Part shown: positions 9,110 to 17,762 of the stretch, in pieces
Position numbering within the stretch: position 1 is the stretch's first letter
Layout: each line of letters opens with the position of its first letter
Assembly (NCBI GenBank): GCA_022703505.1
Contig: JAKLDN010000006.1
Coordinates: 230,385 to 294,384, forward strand
Source: Spirochaetota bacterium
GTDB taxonomy: Bacteria; Spirochaetota; Spirochaetia; Treponematales; UBA12059
Direction of reading: 5' to 3'
Length of the DNA stretch: 64,000 bases
Position numbers and translations under genes: made by a program
The notes under the pieces: generated by a model
Databases searched by the model: none
What the model was told of the DNA's origin: nothing
The model's input: only the letters and a program-made list of their open reading frames with translations

Positions 9110-10297
9110 CTAGCCCGCCAGGATCCCCCGGGCGGCTTCCAGGAAGGCGGTCAGGGACGCCTCGTCCGGAAACTGGGCCTGGAACTGGGCGGGGCCTCCC
9201 CCGCCCTTCCCCCCGAGGCCGGCCAGCAGGGGCTTGAGGCGCTCCCCCAGGCGGAGGGACGCGTCCGGAGCCGTGACCACCGCCCGCAGGTCCGGCCGGG
9301 AGGCGGCCGCGGCGGGGCGGCCGGAGAGCCCGGTCACGGCCTTGGCCGCCTCCAGGACCTCGTCGTAGGTCCGGTCCGAGAGGGGCAGGACCAGGAGACC
9401 CGAGGCCGGGGCATCGGCCAGGAAGACCCGGGCTTCCGCGGCCGCCCGTTCCGCCCGGGCGATAGACAGCCGGACCTCCAACTCCCGGATCCGCTCCAGG
9501 CTCCGGGCGACGCGGTCCGGGGCTTCGTCCTCGGAACAGCCGAGCAGGCGGGCCGTCTCCCGGGTCAGGGCGGCGGTCCTGCGGGCGTCCCGGCGGGCCC
9601 GTTCCCCGGCGGCGAAGTAGATCCGGGTCATGCCCTTGTACTTCTCGGTCCTGAGTATGCGCAGGGCCCCGATCCGGCCCGTGTCCGCCAGGTGGGTCCC
9701 GCAGCACGCGGAATAGTCCAGGCCGTCCAGGTCCACGATCCGGAGGGCCTCCTCTCCCGCCGGCGGCGGGCGTCGGAGCGGAAAGTCCGAAACATTTTCC
9801 GGAGGGCACACATGGATGGTCACCGGGTGTCCCTCCCGGATGATCCGGGCGATCTCGTCCTCGATCCGGTCCGCGGCCTCGCGGGAAAGTTCCGGAAGGT
9901 CCACGTCGACGGTGGAGTATTCCTGCCCCAGGTGGAAGGAGACGGTGGCTCCCCCCCCGGCGAGCTTGAGCACCCGGGACGAGAGGAGGTGCTGTCCCGT
10001 GTGCTGCTCCATGTGGTCCCGGCGCCGGTCCGCGTCCACCCGGCACGGGACCGGGCCGCCCCGTTCGGGCAGGGGCGAGGCCAGGACATGCAGCACGACC
10101 CCGTCCCGCTCCTGGACGTCGACGACCGGAATCCCGTCGATCGTCCCGAAGTCGCAGGGCTGGCCGCCCCCCTCGGGATAGAAGACCGTCGCGTCCAGCA
10201 CGACCGCATGTCGGCCCGCGAGCTCGGTCCGCGCGATCACGGTCGCCTCGCACTCGAACCGTTCCGTGTCTTCGTAGTACAGCTTCCGGGTACCCAT
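9110..10297 (-). CDS. Alanyl-tRNA editing protein, AlaX-L type
   Basis: Free-standing editing protein of 395 residues that removes Ser or Gly wrongly attached to tRNA-Ala. The N-terminal AlaRS-like barrel includes FYPEGGGQP. The zinc and editing site shows HTGQH (His 99 and His 103) and CCGTH (Cys 198, His 202). The C-terminal part (about 270-395) is the DHHA1-like region, with the Gly-rich LGGKGGGGPAQFQAQ near the end. The length fits the long AlaX class. There is no Shine-Dalgarno before ATG; instead a -10-like TAGAAT sits six bases away, suggesting a leaderless mRNA. It is transcribed alone. Confidence 0.9.
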   Translation of the reverse strand: MGTRKLYYEDTERFECEATVIARTELAGRHAVVLDATVFYPEGGGQPCDFGTIDGIPVVDVQERDGVVLHVLASPLPERGGPVPCRVDADRRRDHMEQHTGQHLLSSRVLKLAGGGATVSFHLGQEYSTVDVDLPELSREAADRIEDEIARIIREGHPVTIHVCPPENVSDFPLRRPPPAGEEALRIVDLDGLDYSACCGTHLADTGRIGALRILRTEKYKGMTRIYFAAGERARRDARRTAALTRETARLLGCSEDEAPDRVARSLERIRELEVRLSIARAERAAAEARVFLADAPASGLLVLPLSDRTYDEVLEAAKAVTGLSGRPAAAASRPDLRAVVTAPDASLRLGERLKPLLAGLGGKGGGGPAQFQAQFPDEASLTAFLEAARGILAG

Positions 10298-10303
10298 GGG
10301 AGG

Positions 10304-10333
10304 ATTCTAGGCCGCCGGAGGCTGCCTCGTAAA
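10304..10333 (-). promoter_or_regulatory. Candidate promoter of the AlaX gene (leaderless)
   Basis: On the minus strand TTTACG, 18 bases, then TAGAAT, with only CCTCCC between the -10 box and ATG. Transcription would begin at or beside the A of the start codon. The -35 box is weak. Confidence 0.35.
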
Positions 10334-10434
10334 GCGCCCGAAAGGCGGAAATTTCCAGGAAACGCAAGAATTTCCTCCTCCCGGGGACGGGCGGATCGGG
10401 TATGCTGGATACGAGAACACGGCAAGGAGCATCC

Positions 10435-11532
10435 ATGGAAACCGGGGACATCAGGGTTCGGCGCGGGGAGCTGGAAGCCTTTTGCGGGTCCGTCTTCGAG
10501 CACCGGGGCATGGGCCCCGGGGACGCGGCCGTGACCGCGGAGGTCCTCGTGGCCGCGGACGCCTGCGGGATTCCCTCCCACGGGGTGGGACGCCTGCGGC
10601 GCTACGTGAGCGGACTGGACACGGGTCTCATGCTGCCCCGGGAAACGGGGACAACCATCCTGGAGAGCCCCGCTTCCCTGGTCATCGACGCCCGGGGCGC
10701 GATGGGCCCCCCCGTGAGCGTCCGGACGATGGACGCGGTCATCGCCAAGGCCCGGGAGAACGGTGCGGCCTTCGGGACGGTGCGTAACTCCAACCACTTC
10801 GGGATCGCCGGGTTCTATGCCCGCAGGGCCCTGTCCGAGGACATGCTGGGCATCGCCATGACGAACACAGCGGCCCTGGGGGTGCCCACCTTCGGCCGGG
10901 AAGCCTTCTTCGGGACCAACCCCATCGCCTTCGCCGCCCCCGCCGGGGAGGAAGGCGCCTTCGTCCTGGACATGTCCACCACCGTGGTGACCCGGGGCAA
11001 GGTGGAGGTGTACGAACGCAAGGGCGGGGAACTCCCGGAAGGCTGGGCCGTGGACCACACGGGTAAGACTGCCCGGGATCCCGGGTCCCTCCTCGAGGGC
11101 ATGCAGGAGCGCCGAGGGGGCGGAATCCTGCCCCTGGGCGGACTGGACACCCTGCTGGGCGGACACAAGGGCTACGGGCTGGCGGTGATGGTGGACATCC
11201 TCTGCGCGGTGTTGTCCGGCGGGCCCTTCGGCCGGGACGTGTACGATACCCCCGAGTCCTCCGCCCGGGTCTCGCACTTCTTCGGGGCGATCCGGATCGA
11301 TAGGTTCCGGGACCCCGGAGAATTCCGGGCCGACATGGACCGGATGCTCCGGGACCTACGGGCCTGCCCGCCCGCGGAAGGCCGGGACCGGGTGTGGTTT
11401 GCGGGCCTGCCCGAGGCGGAAGCCGAGCGGGAGTCCAAGCGCCGGGGCGTGCCCCTGTCCCGCAAGACCTGGGAGGTGCTCCGGGGCCTGGCCGTGGAGA
11501 CGGGGGTTCACCTTCCGCGAGAAATTCCTTGA
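10435..11532 (+). CDS. Malate/L-lactate/ureidoglycolate dehydrogenase family (Ldh_2) oxidoreductase
   Basis: NAD(P)-dependent 2-hydroxyacid dehydrogenase of the Ldh_2 family, 365 residues, cytosolic. Diagnostic stretches are ACGIPSHGVGRLRRYVSGL near the start, NSNHFGIAGFYAR (substrate-site His), TNTAALGVPTFGREAFFGTNPIAFAAP and LGGHKGYGLAVMVDIL. Family members oxidise malate, lactate, ureidoglycolate, sulfolactate or 2,3-diketogulonate, and the substrate cannot be picked here. I chose the ATG at 10435 because AAGGAG lies six bases upstream; the frame also has an earlier ATG at 10402. It is a single-gene unit that converges with the MBL-fold gene across a repeat element. Confidence 0.88.
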   Translation: METGDIRVRRGELEAFCGSVFEHRGMGPGDAAVTAEVLVAADACGIPSHGVGRLRRYVSGLDTGLMLPRETGTTILESPASLVIDARGAMGPPVSVRTMDAVIAKARENGAAFGTVRNSNHFGIAGFYARRALSEDMLGIAMTNTAALGVPTFGREAFFGTNPIAFAAPAGEEGAFVLDMSTTVVTRGKVEVYERKGGELPEGWAVDHTGKTARDPGSLLEGMQERRGGGILPLGGLDTLLGGHKGYGLAVMVDILCAVLSGGPFGRDVYDTPESSARVSHFFGAIRIDRFRDPGEFRADMDRMLRDLRACPPAEGRDRVWFAGLPEAEAERESKRRGVPLSRKTWEVLRGLAVETGVHLPREIP

Positions 11533-11595
11533 GTGGAGATCTCGGGACCTGTTCATACGCTGGTATCAGAATGGTCAGAAACTTGGAACCCTAGA

Positions 11596-11700
11596 ACAGA
11601 CAGGATGAACAGGATCACATATGGATTTACAAGATGGGTATATACATAGATAGGTATTCCTTCATCCTGTTCATCTTGTCTTGATCCTGTACATCCTGTC
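11596..11700. repeat. Paired inverted array, ACAGGATGA family
   Basis: Left arm (about 11596-11617) reads as two overlapping ACAGGATGAACAGGATCA units. Right arm (about 11661-11700) contains four degenerate complementary units (TCATCCTGT, TCATCTTGT, TGATCCTGT, ACATCCTGT). The 43-base centre is AT-rich, unlike the rest of the window. The spacer 11533-11740 between the convergent Ldh_2 and MBL genes holds this element and no gene. Arrays of this unit are seen between genes in many bacteria; here the two arms are inverted and may act as a two-way terminator (inference). Confidence 0.65.
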
Positions 11701-11740
11701 AAAGATTTGAGTAGAAACCGTGGATTTCCGCCTCACCGGA

Positions 11741-12625
11741 TCATGGAAACTCGAACCTCATCCCCGTCTGGAGGGGCCGGAAGCGGTCCCCGAACGTCTT
11801 CCGCAGCTCCACCTGGGCTTCGAAGCCCGTGCAGTGTCCCGCATAGACCGACTCGATCGGGAGACCGGCCAGGGCGTCCGCGGTCTTCCGGATCCGGTCC
11901 AGGGGGGCCTCCACCAGGTGCAGCCCCCCCAGGATGGCCCGGATCCCCTTCTGCCCCGTGAGCTCCAGGGAATGCCGGGCGATGTTCACGATCCCCGCGT
12001 GGCTGCAGCCCGTCAGGATCACGAGCTTTCCGCCCGGGAGGACCGCGGCCACCGAGATGTCGTCCTTCATGGGATCCTGGACCAGCCGGCCTTCCCCGTC
12101 GAGGGTGCGCAGGGGCAGGCCGACCTCCTCGAAGTCCGTCCGGCGCGTCACGTACCCGGTGGTCGACAGGCCCGTCATGAGCTTCAGGGGGTCCGTGGTC
12201 AGGAGGAGGAGGCCTCCGGCCGCCTCGATCCGAGCCCGTGTATTCCCGGCGGAGATCCCGACATGCTCCAGGAAGGGCTCCTCGACGAAGTTGGGACGGA
12301 AAAGGTCCGGGTGCGCGACCACGGGAAGATCCTTCTTCCCGACGGCCTTCAGCACCTCCGAAAGGCCTCCGGTGTGGTCGACGTGGCAGTGGGTGATCAC
12401 GATCCCGTCGATTCCGGACGGGCGGATCCCCAGCAGGTCCATGTTGTGAAGGAGGGCGACGGGATCCTGGGCCGTGTCGATCAGGATGTTCCGGGTCACC
12501 CCGCCCTTCACCGCCGTGACGAAGAAGGAGATGCCGTGCTGACCCCAGCAGGGGCTCTCGTACATCACCGTATCCTCCGCGACGACGGTCACGGAGAGTC
12601 GGTCCAGGGCTTCGAAGGACGGCAT
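11741..12625 (-). CDS. MBL-fold metallohydrolase (MJ0888/RFA-P synthase-like)
   Basis: Protein of 294 residues with the metallo-beta-lactamase motif HCHVDHTGG (His 79, His 81, Asp 83, His 84) and later metal-site regions GCSHAGIVNI and GGLHLVEA. The arrangement with WGQHGISFFV near the N-terminus is that of the dihydropterin MBL group often annotated as ribofuranosylaminobenzene 5'-phosphate synthase-like. That pathway belongs to methanogens, so the real substrate here is unknown. ATG start with GGAGG before it. It follows the TPR lipoprotein gene by 10 bases and may be the end of the smc-led unit. Confidence 0.85.
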   Translation of the reverse strand: MPSFEALDRLSVTVVAEDTVMYESPCWGQHGISFFVTAVKGGVTRNILIDTAQDPVALLHNMDLLGIRPSGIDGIVITHCHVDHTGGLSEVLKAVGKKDLPVVAHPDLFRPNFVEEPFLEHVGISAGNTRARIEAAGGLLLLTTDPLKLMTGLSTTGYVTRRTDFEEVGLPLRTLDGEGRLVQDPMKDDISVAAVLPGGKLVILTGCSHAGIVNIARHSLELTGQKGIRAILGGLHLVEAPLDRIRKTADALAGLPIESVYAGHCTGFEAQVELRKTFGDRFRPLQTGMRFEFP

Positions 12626-12635
12626 GCCGGGCCTC

Positions 12636-14060
12636 CTAACGGATGTCGAAATAGTGCCGCTCGATGTAGGACACCCGTTCCGCGGATTCCTTCCAGAACG
12701 GGGACCGGGGCCACTCGTCCCGGACCCTCCGGTAGTTGGAGTAGGCCTTCTTGATGTCCCGATAGGGAGTGTTCTGCTCGTAGGCCTTGGCGTACAGGTA
12801 GTGGGCCTCGTCGGAACCGAAGGGGAATAGGAGCATGTAGCGATCCAGGACCTCCAGGACCCCGGCGATGCGGGAGGCGGCCAGGTCCTCCCGGGCCAGG
12901 CGCAGGAGCTCCTCGGGACTCGAGGGCAGGTCCCGGGGCGGGAGGGGAGCGGCGTCGGGGGGGAGAGCGGAGCCCGAAAGGGGCGTCGGGGCCGCCGCCG
13001 GGGGTCCGGACGTCGCCGGGGCGGCCGGAACCGGGCTGGGGGAGGGCGTCGAGCCCGCGGGGGGCGTCGCCGCGGCGGGACGCTCGGCCGCGGCCGCCGG
13101 AGCGGCGGAACCCGCGGGGGGGCGGGCCGGGGTCCCGGAGGCGGCCGCGGGTTCGGGCTCCCGTACGATCACCTTGACGATCAGATTCTCGGGCTCCCCC
13201 GAGAAGGGATCCTGCCTCTGGAACCGGAGCTGGTATTCCCCGGGACGCTCCGCCGTGAAGAGGAAGACGGCCTGGGAGCCGTCGAATTTCCGGGTCTCGA
13301 AACGGAGTCCGTCCCGGCCTCCCGTCTCCCCCAGGTAGACCCAGCCGGAGCCCCGGAAGGGCAGTTCCAGGGGCGAACCCCGGACCGCCTCCTCCGTGCG
13401 GCCGGGAACCTGGGCGGGTTCCGGGACCGTCCGGGCCGAGGACCCCGGGGCAGGGGTCAGGGCGGGGGCGGGCCGGGCGGCAGGGGGGGCTTCCGCAGGA
13501 GCCGGGGAAGCCGTGCCCGCGGCGGGTGCCGTAGGCTTGGCCGCGGGGGCGGCCGGTTTTGCCGGTACGGTCGAGGTCTTGGGAACCGCGGCCGTGGCGG
13601 CCGGTTTTTGGGGCGGGGGCGGGGAAGGTACCGCAGGCTTCGGCTCCGGGGGTTTCTCGGCCGGGGCTGCGGCCGCCTTCGGAGGCTCCGCGGCCGGAAC
13701 GAGGACCGCCACCGGCGGGGAGACCGCGGAAGCGTCGAGGGTCGGGGCCGCGGCGGAGGCGGCCGGAGCGGCCTGCGGCGCGGGAAGACGGGAAGCCGTG
13801 CCGATCGCCTGCTTCGGTTCAGGGTCCGGAAGGACCAGGACCATCCGGACGGGAAGCGGGACCGGTCCCCGGATCTCGACCACCTCGGGACGAGGATCCC
13901 CGGCGGATTCCGGCTTCGGTTCGGCAGCGGCCGGAGCTTCCTCGGGGGCTTCCTTCGGGGCGCTTACGCAGGCTGCCGCCGTCGCGAGGACGGCCAGGAG
14001 GAGGAGGGCCGGAAGGAACCGTGCCGGACCGGATACGCCGCGGCGCCGAGTCGTGCTCAT
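12636..14060 (-). CDS. Lipoprotein with Pro/Ala-rich spacer and C-terminal TPR-like domain
   Basis: Protein of 474 residues. A signal peptide with a lipobox-like ATAAAC (Cys 31) predicts a lipid-anchored envelope protein. After that come a long Pro/Ala-rich, low-complexity linker (about 35-250), a small beta-domain (FRGSGWVYLGETGG to LIVKVIVREPE), a second linker, and a helical C-terminus (about 380-474) with TPR-like pairs (AREDLAASRIAGVLEVLDRY, EAHYLYAKAYEQ). This resembles lipoproteins that bind peptidoglycan or assembly factors, but no family is certain. The ATG overlaps the upstream stop by four bases, so it is coupled to the 14057 gene. Confidence 0.7.
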   Translation of the reverse strand: MSTTRRRGVSGPARFLPALLLLAVLATAAACVSAPKEAPEEAPAAAEPKPESAGDPRPEVVEIRGPVPLPVRMVLVLPDPEPKQAIGTASRLPAPQAAPAASAAAPTLDASAVSPPVAVLVPAAEPPKAAAAPAEKPPEPKPAVPSPPPPQKPAATAAVPKTSTVPAKPAAPAAKPTAPAAGTASPAPAEAPPAARPAPALTPAPGSSARTVPEPAQVPGRTEEAVRGSPLELPFRGSGWVYLGETGGRDGLRFETRKFDGSQAVFLFTAERPGEYQLRFQRQDPFSGEPENLIVKVIVREPEPAAASGTPARPPAGSAAPAAAAERPAAATPPAGSTPSPSPVPAAPATSGPPAAAPTPLSGSALPPDAAPLPPRDLPSSPEELLRLAREDLAASRIAGVLEVLDRYMLLFPFGSDEAHYLYAKAYEQNTPYRDIKKAYSNYRRVRDEWPRSPFWKESAERVSYIERHYFDIR

Positions 14061-14632
14061 CGCTTCTCCATCGCGGAAAGGAGGGCCTCGAGTTCCGCCT
14101 CGTTTCTCTCCCGCAGGGCGTCCACCGGCAGGAGGCCTAGGTCGAGCCACATCCGGTCGACCTCCTCCTCAGTATATCGGTCTTTCCGCGGGCGATCCAG
14201 GGCGGATTCCCCGGCCAGGGGATCCGGCCGGGGCACGGGGATCCTCCGCAGGATCGAGAGGGCTTCGGGGGACACGGATACGGCCGGGACGACGGGCTTC
14301 GGGGGACGTTGGACCAGGGCGACGGCGAGGACCGCCACTCCGACGCACAGGAGCCCGGCTCCCGCGGCCAGGAGGGCCCGGGGGTTCCCGCGGACCCGCC
14401 CGGCCAGGTCGGCCGCGGAAGACCGGATCCTGTCGCCCAGGCTCGGGGGCGGGGCGAATCCGGGGAACTCCGAAGGGGCGGAGGCGGAGGGTCCGCCCAG
14501 GAGCCCGGAGAGCCCGTCCTCCCCGTCGGCGTCCGCTCCGGACGGGGCGGAAAGCCGGCCCTTCCCGCCCGGCCGGGAAGCCAGGGCCGAGACGATTTTC
14601 CGGACCCGGTCGACCAGCTCCCGGAGGTTCAT
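14057..14632 (-). CDS. Single-pass membrane protein downstream of smc
   Basis: Protein of 191 residues with a charged, disordered N-terminal half, one clear membrane helix (about 86-108, ALLAAGAGLLCVGVAVLAVALV) and a C-terminal domain of about 80 residues ending in ALRERNEAELEALLSAMEKR. No known family is apparent. It starts nine bases after the smc stop and overlaps the following lipoprotein gene by four bases, so the three are one transcript. A role in the envelope or chromosome segregation could be guessed only from position. Confidence 0.6.
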   Translation of the reverse strand: MNLRELVDRVRKIVSALASRPGGKGRLSAPSGADADGEDGLSGLLGGPSASAPSEFPGFAPPPSLGDRIRSSAADLAGRVRGNPRALLAAGAGLLCVGVAVLAVALVQRPPKPVVPAVSVSPEALSILRRIPVPRPDPLAGESALDRPRKDRYTEEEVDRMWLDLGLLPVDALRERNEAELEALLSAMEKR

Positions 14633-14641
14633 TCCGCGGTC

Positions 14642-17524
14642 CTAGGAAGCCCCGTCCGGAGCCAGTTCCCGGCCGGACTCGTACTCCACGTCCTCGTCCT
14701 CCAGTTCGATCTCCGGCTCCGGCGCGGCCGCGCGGCCCTCGTCCCCCCGCTCCAGGCGGACGGCGATGACCTTGGTGACCCCGGACTCCTCCATGGTGAC
14801 CCCCAGGAGGGCGTCCGCCCCGATCACGGTCTTCTTGTTGTGGGTGATGACGATGAACTGGCTGATCCGTCCGAACTCCCGCAGGAGGTTCACGAAGCGG
14901 ACCACGTTGGCCTCGTCCAGGGCCGCGTCGATCTCATCCAGGAAGCAGAAGGGGCTGGGGCGGACCATGTACGTGGCGAACAGGAGGGCTATGGCCGTGA
15001 GGCTCTTCTCCCCTCCGGACAGGAGGCTGATGGCCTCCAGCTTCTTCCCGGGGGGCTGGGCGTAGATCTCGATGCCCGACTCCAGGACGTGGTCCGGGTC
15101 CACCAGGCGGAGCTCTCCCCGGCCCCCGCCGAAGAGGCGGCGGAACATGTTGTGGAAGTTCTTCTTGATCTTGTTGTAGGTGTCCAGGAAGAGCTCCGCG
15201 CTCTCGGTGCGGATCTCCTCGGTGATGCGCTTCAGGTCTTCCCGCGCCTTCTCCAGGTCCGCCAGCTGGCCGGACAGGAAGTCGTAGCGCTCCTTGACCT
15301 CCGCGTACTCCTCCGGGGCCATGAGGTTGACGGAGCCCAGGTCCTTGAGCTTGGTCCTGCGGTCCTGGAGGCGGTCCCGCAGTTCCTGGACGGGGACGCG
15401 GATCTCGAACATCCGCTCCTCGAACTCCATCAGGTCCCGGGAGTAGGTTTCCCGGAAGTTGTCCTTGATGTTGCGGATCTCCGTGTCCGTCTGGGCCAGG
15501 GTCAGGTGGATGCGCTCCAGCTCCGCCTGGAAGCGGCCCAGCTGATCCATCTTCTTCCGGAGATCCTCCTGGCGCTTGCCCAGGTCCGAGTTCTTGAGGG
15601 CGATGTCCCGCTCCAGTTTTTCCATCTCCGCGGTCAGGCGGCGGCCCTTGGTCTCGATCTCCGCGATCTCCTGGTCCAGGTCGGCCAGCTGTTCCGTGGC
15701 GTCCGCCAGGCGCTTCTCCTCGAGGTAGACCTCGTTCTCCAGCTCCTTGAGGACCCCCTCCTGGACGGCGACTTCCCGCTTGAGGAGGGTCAGGGCCTCC
15801 TCCGCGGCCTGTCCTTGCGTCTGCATCCGGATCCGGTTGCCCCGGAGCTCCTCCAGGGTCCTGCGGTATTCGTCGATCCGCTCAGCCAGCTGGCGGTTCT
15901 CCTCCCTCAAGGCCAGGATCTTCTCCTTGAGGGCCGCGATCTCGTCCTTGATCCGGGCGATCCGCTCGTCCACGGCCCGCTTCTGGGTGATGATGCCCTC
16001 GGGGGACAGGAACTCGTCGATGAAGGAGGGGGTCGTCCGCTTGTAGGCCTCGTACAGGCCGCGCAGCTCCTCGATCCGGGCCTTGGTGCCCTCCAGGTCG
16101 GCCCGGGCCTTCTCGATCAGGGCCCGGGCGTCCTCGGCCTTGTAGTCCGAGAGCCGGCCCAGGTCCGAAAGGAGGGCTTCCTTGCCCGCCAGCCGGGCGT
16201 GGACCGCCGCGATGAGGCCGTCGATGGCCTCCTCGGCGGCCCGGCGCTCCTTGGCGGAGTACCCCGTCTCCTTGAGACGGGCGTCCAGTTCCCGGACGAT
16301 GTCGTCCGTGAGGGCGTCCAGCTCTCTCTGGGCTTGAGCCTGACCGGCCTCCAGGTCGGCGATGCCCTTCTCGGAGCGCAGGATGGCCGCCTCGTTGTCC
16401 CGGATGCGGCCGTCCGCGGCGGTGATGTTGGATTCGAAGGAGGCGATGTTCTTCTCGATCTCCAGGATCCGGGCCTTGAGGCTGCGGACCTCCCCTTCCT
16501 TCTCCTCGGCCTCCTCCTGGAGACCTTCCAGACGCTCCTGGGCCCCCTTGCGGCGCAGGCGGGCCTGGTCGATCTTGGCCTTGGCCTCGGAGACCCGCTC
16601 GGCCAGGAGCTTGTGCTGCTTCTCCTTGCCCGCCCGCTCCACCGCCAGGCCGTAGACGGTCTTCTGGTGCTCCACGAGCTTGGACTCCATCGTGTTGACG
16701 ACGTCCAGGCTCTCCTCCAGATTCAGGTTGATGTCGTCGATGGATTTCTTGACCGCGTCCCGGGCACGGACCTTGTCCGCGGCCTCCTCGTCCCGGCGGG
16801 CCTTGTCCTGGACGAAGCCCCGGAGCCGGAGGAGGTGGAGGTCCAGCTCGGCCTGGAACACGTCGTCCCGCAGGGCCCGATAAGCCAGGGTCTTCTCGGA
16901 TTGGGACTTGAGGGTGTCGTGGCTGCGCTTGACCTCGCCCAGGATGCCCTGGACCTGGCGTACGTTCTCCTCCGTCCGCTCCAGTTTGAGCTCCGCCTCC
17001 CGGGACCGCACCTTGTGCTTGGTGATCCCCGCGGCCTCCTCGAAGAGGTAGCGCCTCTCCTCGGGCTTGGAGGAGAGGATCTGGTCGATGCGGCCCTGCT
17101 CCATGACGGAGTAGGCGCTCTTCCCGATCCCGGTGTCCCAGAAGAGCTCCCGGATCTCCTTCAGCTTGACCGCCTGGCCGTTCAGGAAGTACTCGCTCTC
17201 CCCGGAGCGGTAGAGGCGGCGCTTGATGGCGATTTCCGGGGCGTCCAGGGCCAGGGAGGAGTTCTCGTTGGAGATGGTCAGGGTCACCTCGGCGACGTTG
17301 AGAGCCTTCCGGGTCTCCGTGCCGTTGAAGATGATGTCCTCCATGCTCTCGGCGCGGAGGCTGCGGGCGGACTGCTCCCCCACCACCCACTTGATGGAGT
17401 CCACGACGTTGCTCTTTCCGCAGCCGTTGGGACCCAGGAGGGCGCTGATGCCCGGGGAGAACTCGATACGGGTGCGGTCGGCGAAGCTCTTGAAACCCAG
17501 TATTTCCAGACTCTTGAGGAACAC
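14642..17524 (-). CDS. smc: Chromosome segregation ATPase SMC with very short hinge
   Basis: SMC protein of 960 residues that compacts and segregates the chromosome with ScpA and ScpB. N-terminal head: MFLKSLEILGFKSFAD and Walker A GPNGCGKS (about 32-39), then FEEAAGITKHK. C-terminal head: LLSGGEKSLTAIALLF signature and Walker B FCFLDEIDAALDEAN, then the D/H-loop region VITHNKKT. The centre is two coiled-coil arms. Typical bacterial SMC has about 1,150-1,190 residues with a globular hinge of 120-150; here the midpoint (about 490-515) has only a short turn. GTG start. scpA and scpB are not in the window. Confidence 0.95.
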   Translation of the reverse strand: MFLKSLEILGFKSFADRTRIEFSPGISALLGPNGCGKSNVVDSIKWVVGEQSARSLRAESMEDIIFNGTETRKALNVAEVTLTISNENSSLALDAPEIAIKRRLYRSGESEYFLNGQAVKLKEIRELFWDTGIGKSAYSVMEQGRIDQILSSKPEERRYLFEEAAGITKHKVRSREAELKLERTEENVRQVQGILGEVKRSHDTLKSQSEKTLAYRALRDDVFQAELDLHLLRLRGFVQDKARRDEEAADKVRARDAVKKSIDDINLNLEESLDVVNTMESKLVEHQKTVYGLAVERAGKEKQHKLLAERVSEAKAKIDQARLRRKGAQERLEGLQEEAEEKEGEVRSLKARILEIEKNIASFESNITAADGRIRDNEAAILRSEKGIADLEAGQAQAQRELDALTDDIVRELDARLKETGYSAKERRAAEEAIDGLIAAVHARLAGKEALLSDLGRLSDYKAEDARALIEKARADLEGTKARIEELRGLYEAYKRTTPSFIDEFLSPEGIITQKRAVDERIARIKDEIAALKEKILALREENRQLAERIDEYRRTLEELRGNRIRMQTQGQAAEEALTLLKREVAVQEGVLKELENEVYLEEKRLADATEQLADLDQEIAEIETKGRRLTAEMEKLERDIALKNSDLGKRQEDLRKKMDQLGRFQAELERIHLTLAQTDTEIRNIKDNFRETYSRDLMEFEERMFEIRVPVQELRDRLQDRRTKLKDLGSVNLMAPEEYAEVKERYDFLSGQLADLEKAREDLKRITEEIRTESAELFLDTYNKIKKNFHNMFRRLFGGGRGELRLVDPDHVLESGIEIYAQPPGKKLEAISLLSGGEKSLTAIALLFATYMVRPSPFCFLDEIDAALDEANVVRFVNLLREFGRISQFIVITHNKKTVIGADALLGVTMEESGVTKVIAVRLERGDEGRAAAPEPEIELEDEDVEYESGRELAPDGAS

Positions 17525-17602
17525 GAATACCCTCGGGGCGGTCGATTATCGTATGCGCGGGCCGGGCCGGCCGGCGGGGCGCGCGTCCGGAAATACTAGC
17601 AC

Positions 17603-17750
17603 GTGAGGCGTGAATAGGTGAATGGGTGAATAGGTGAATAAGAGCGGTATTGTCGATCGCGGTTACATAAATCCCCAGGCGGATACGCAGGGGTACGACG
17701 CCGACTTCCCGATTCACTATTCACCAATTCACTATTCACCCATTCACTAC
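17603..17750. repeat. Paired inverted array, GTGAATAGG family (divergent spacer)
   Basis: Left arm at 17603-17640 holds about four GTGAATAGG/GTGAATGGG units; right arm at about 17711-17750 holds five TTCACTA/TTCACCA/TTCACCC units in the opposite sense. The 70-base centre has no gene. It lies in the divergent spacer between smc and the J-domain-like gene. The last right-arm unit supplies a TTCACT that could be the -35 box of the J-protein promoter. Confidence 0.75.
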
Positions 17751-17756
17751 TATACT
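17728..17756 (+). promoter_or_regulatory. Candidate leaderless promoter of the J-domain-like gene
   Basis: TTCACT (from a repeat unit), 17 bases, TATACT, then six bases to the ATG at 17763. No Shine-Dalgarno precedes that ATG. Confidence 0.4.
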
Positions 17757-17762
17757 TCCCCC

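Noticed and set aside
10402..10434. ATG at 10402 as start of the Ldh_2 gene
   Set aside because: It overlaps a -10-like TATGCT and has no ribosome site, whereas ATG 10435 has AAGGAG at the right distance.
14309..17599. A 1,096-residue plus-strand open frame across smc
   Set aside because: GC-rich DNA lacks stops in antisense frames. The composition (Val, Leu, Gly, Asp, His with no motifs) is that of a shadow, while smc has clear ATPase motifs.
17603..17750. Possible CRISPR array
   Set aside because: The repeated units are 7-9 bases and contiguous, in two opposite arms, without spacers of constant length and without cas genes.
17634..17762. N-terminal extension of the J-domain-like protein
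   Set aside because: The added 43 residues are translated tandem repeats (HYSPIHYSP) with no ribosome site; the ATG at 17763 gives a clean J domain.
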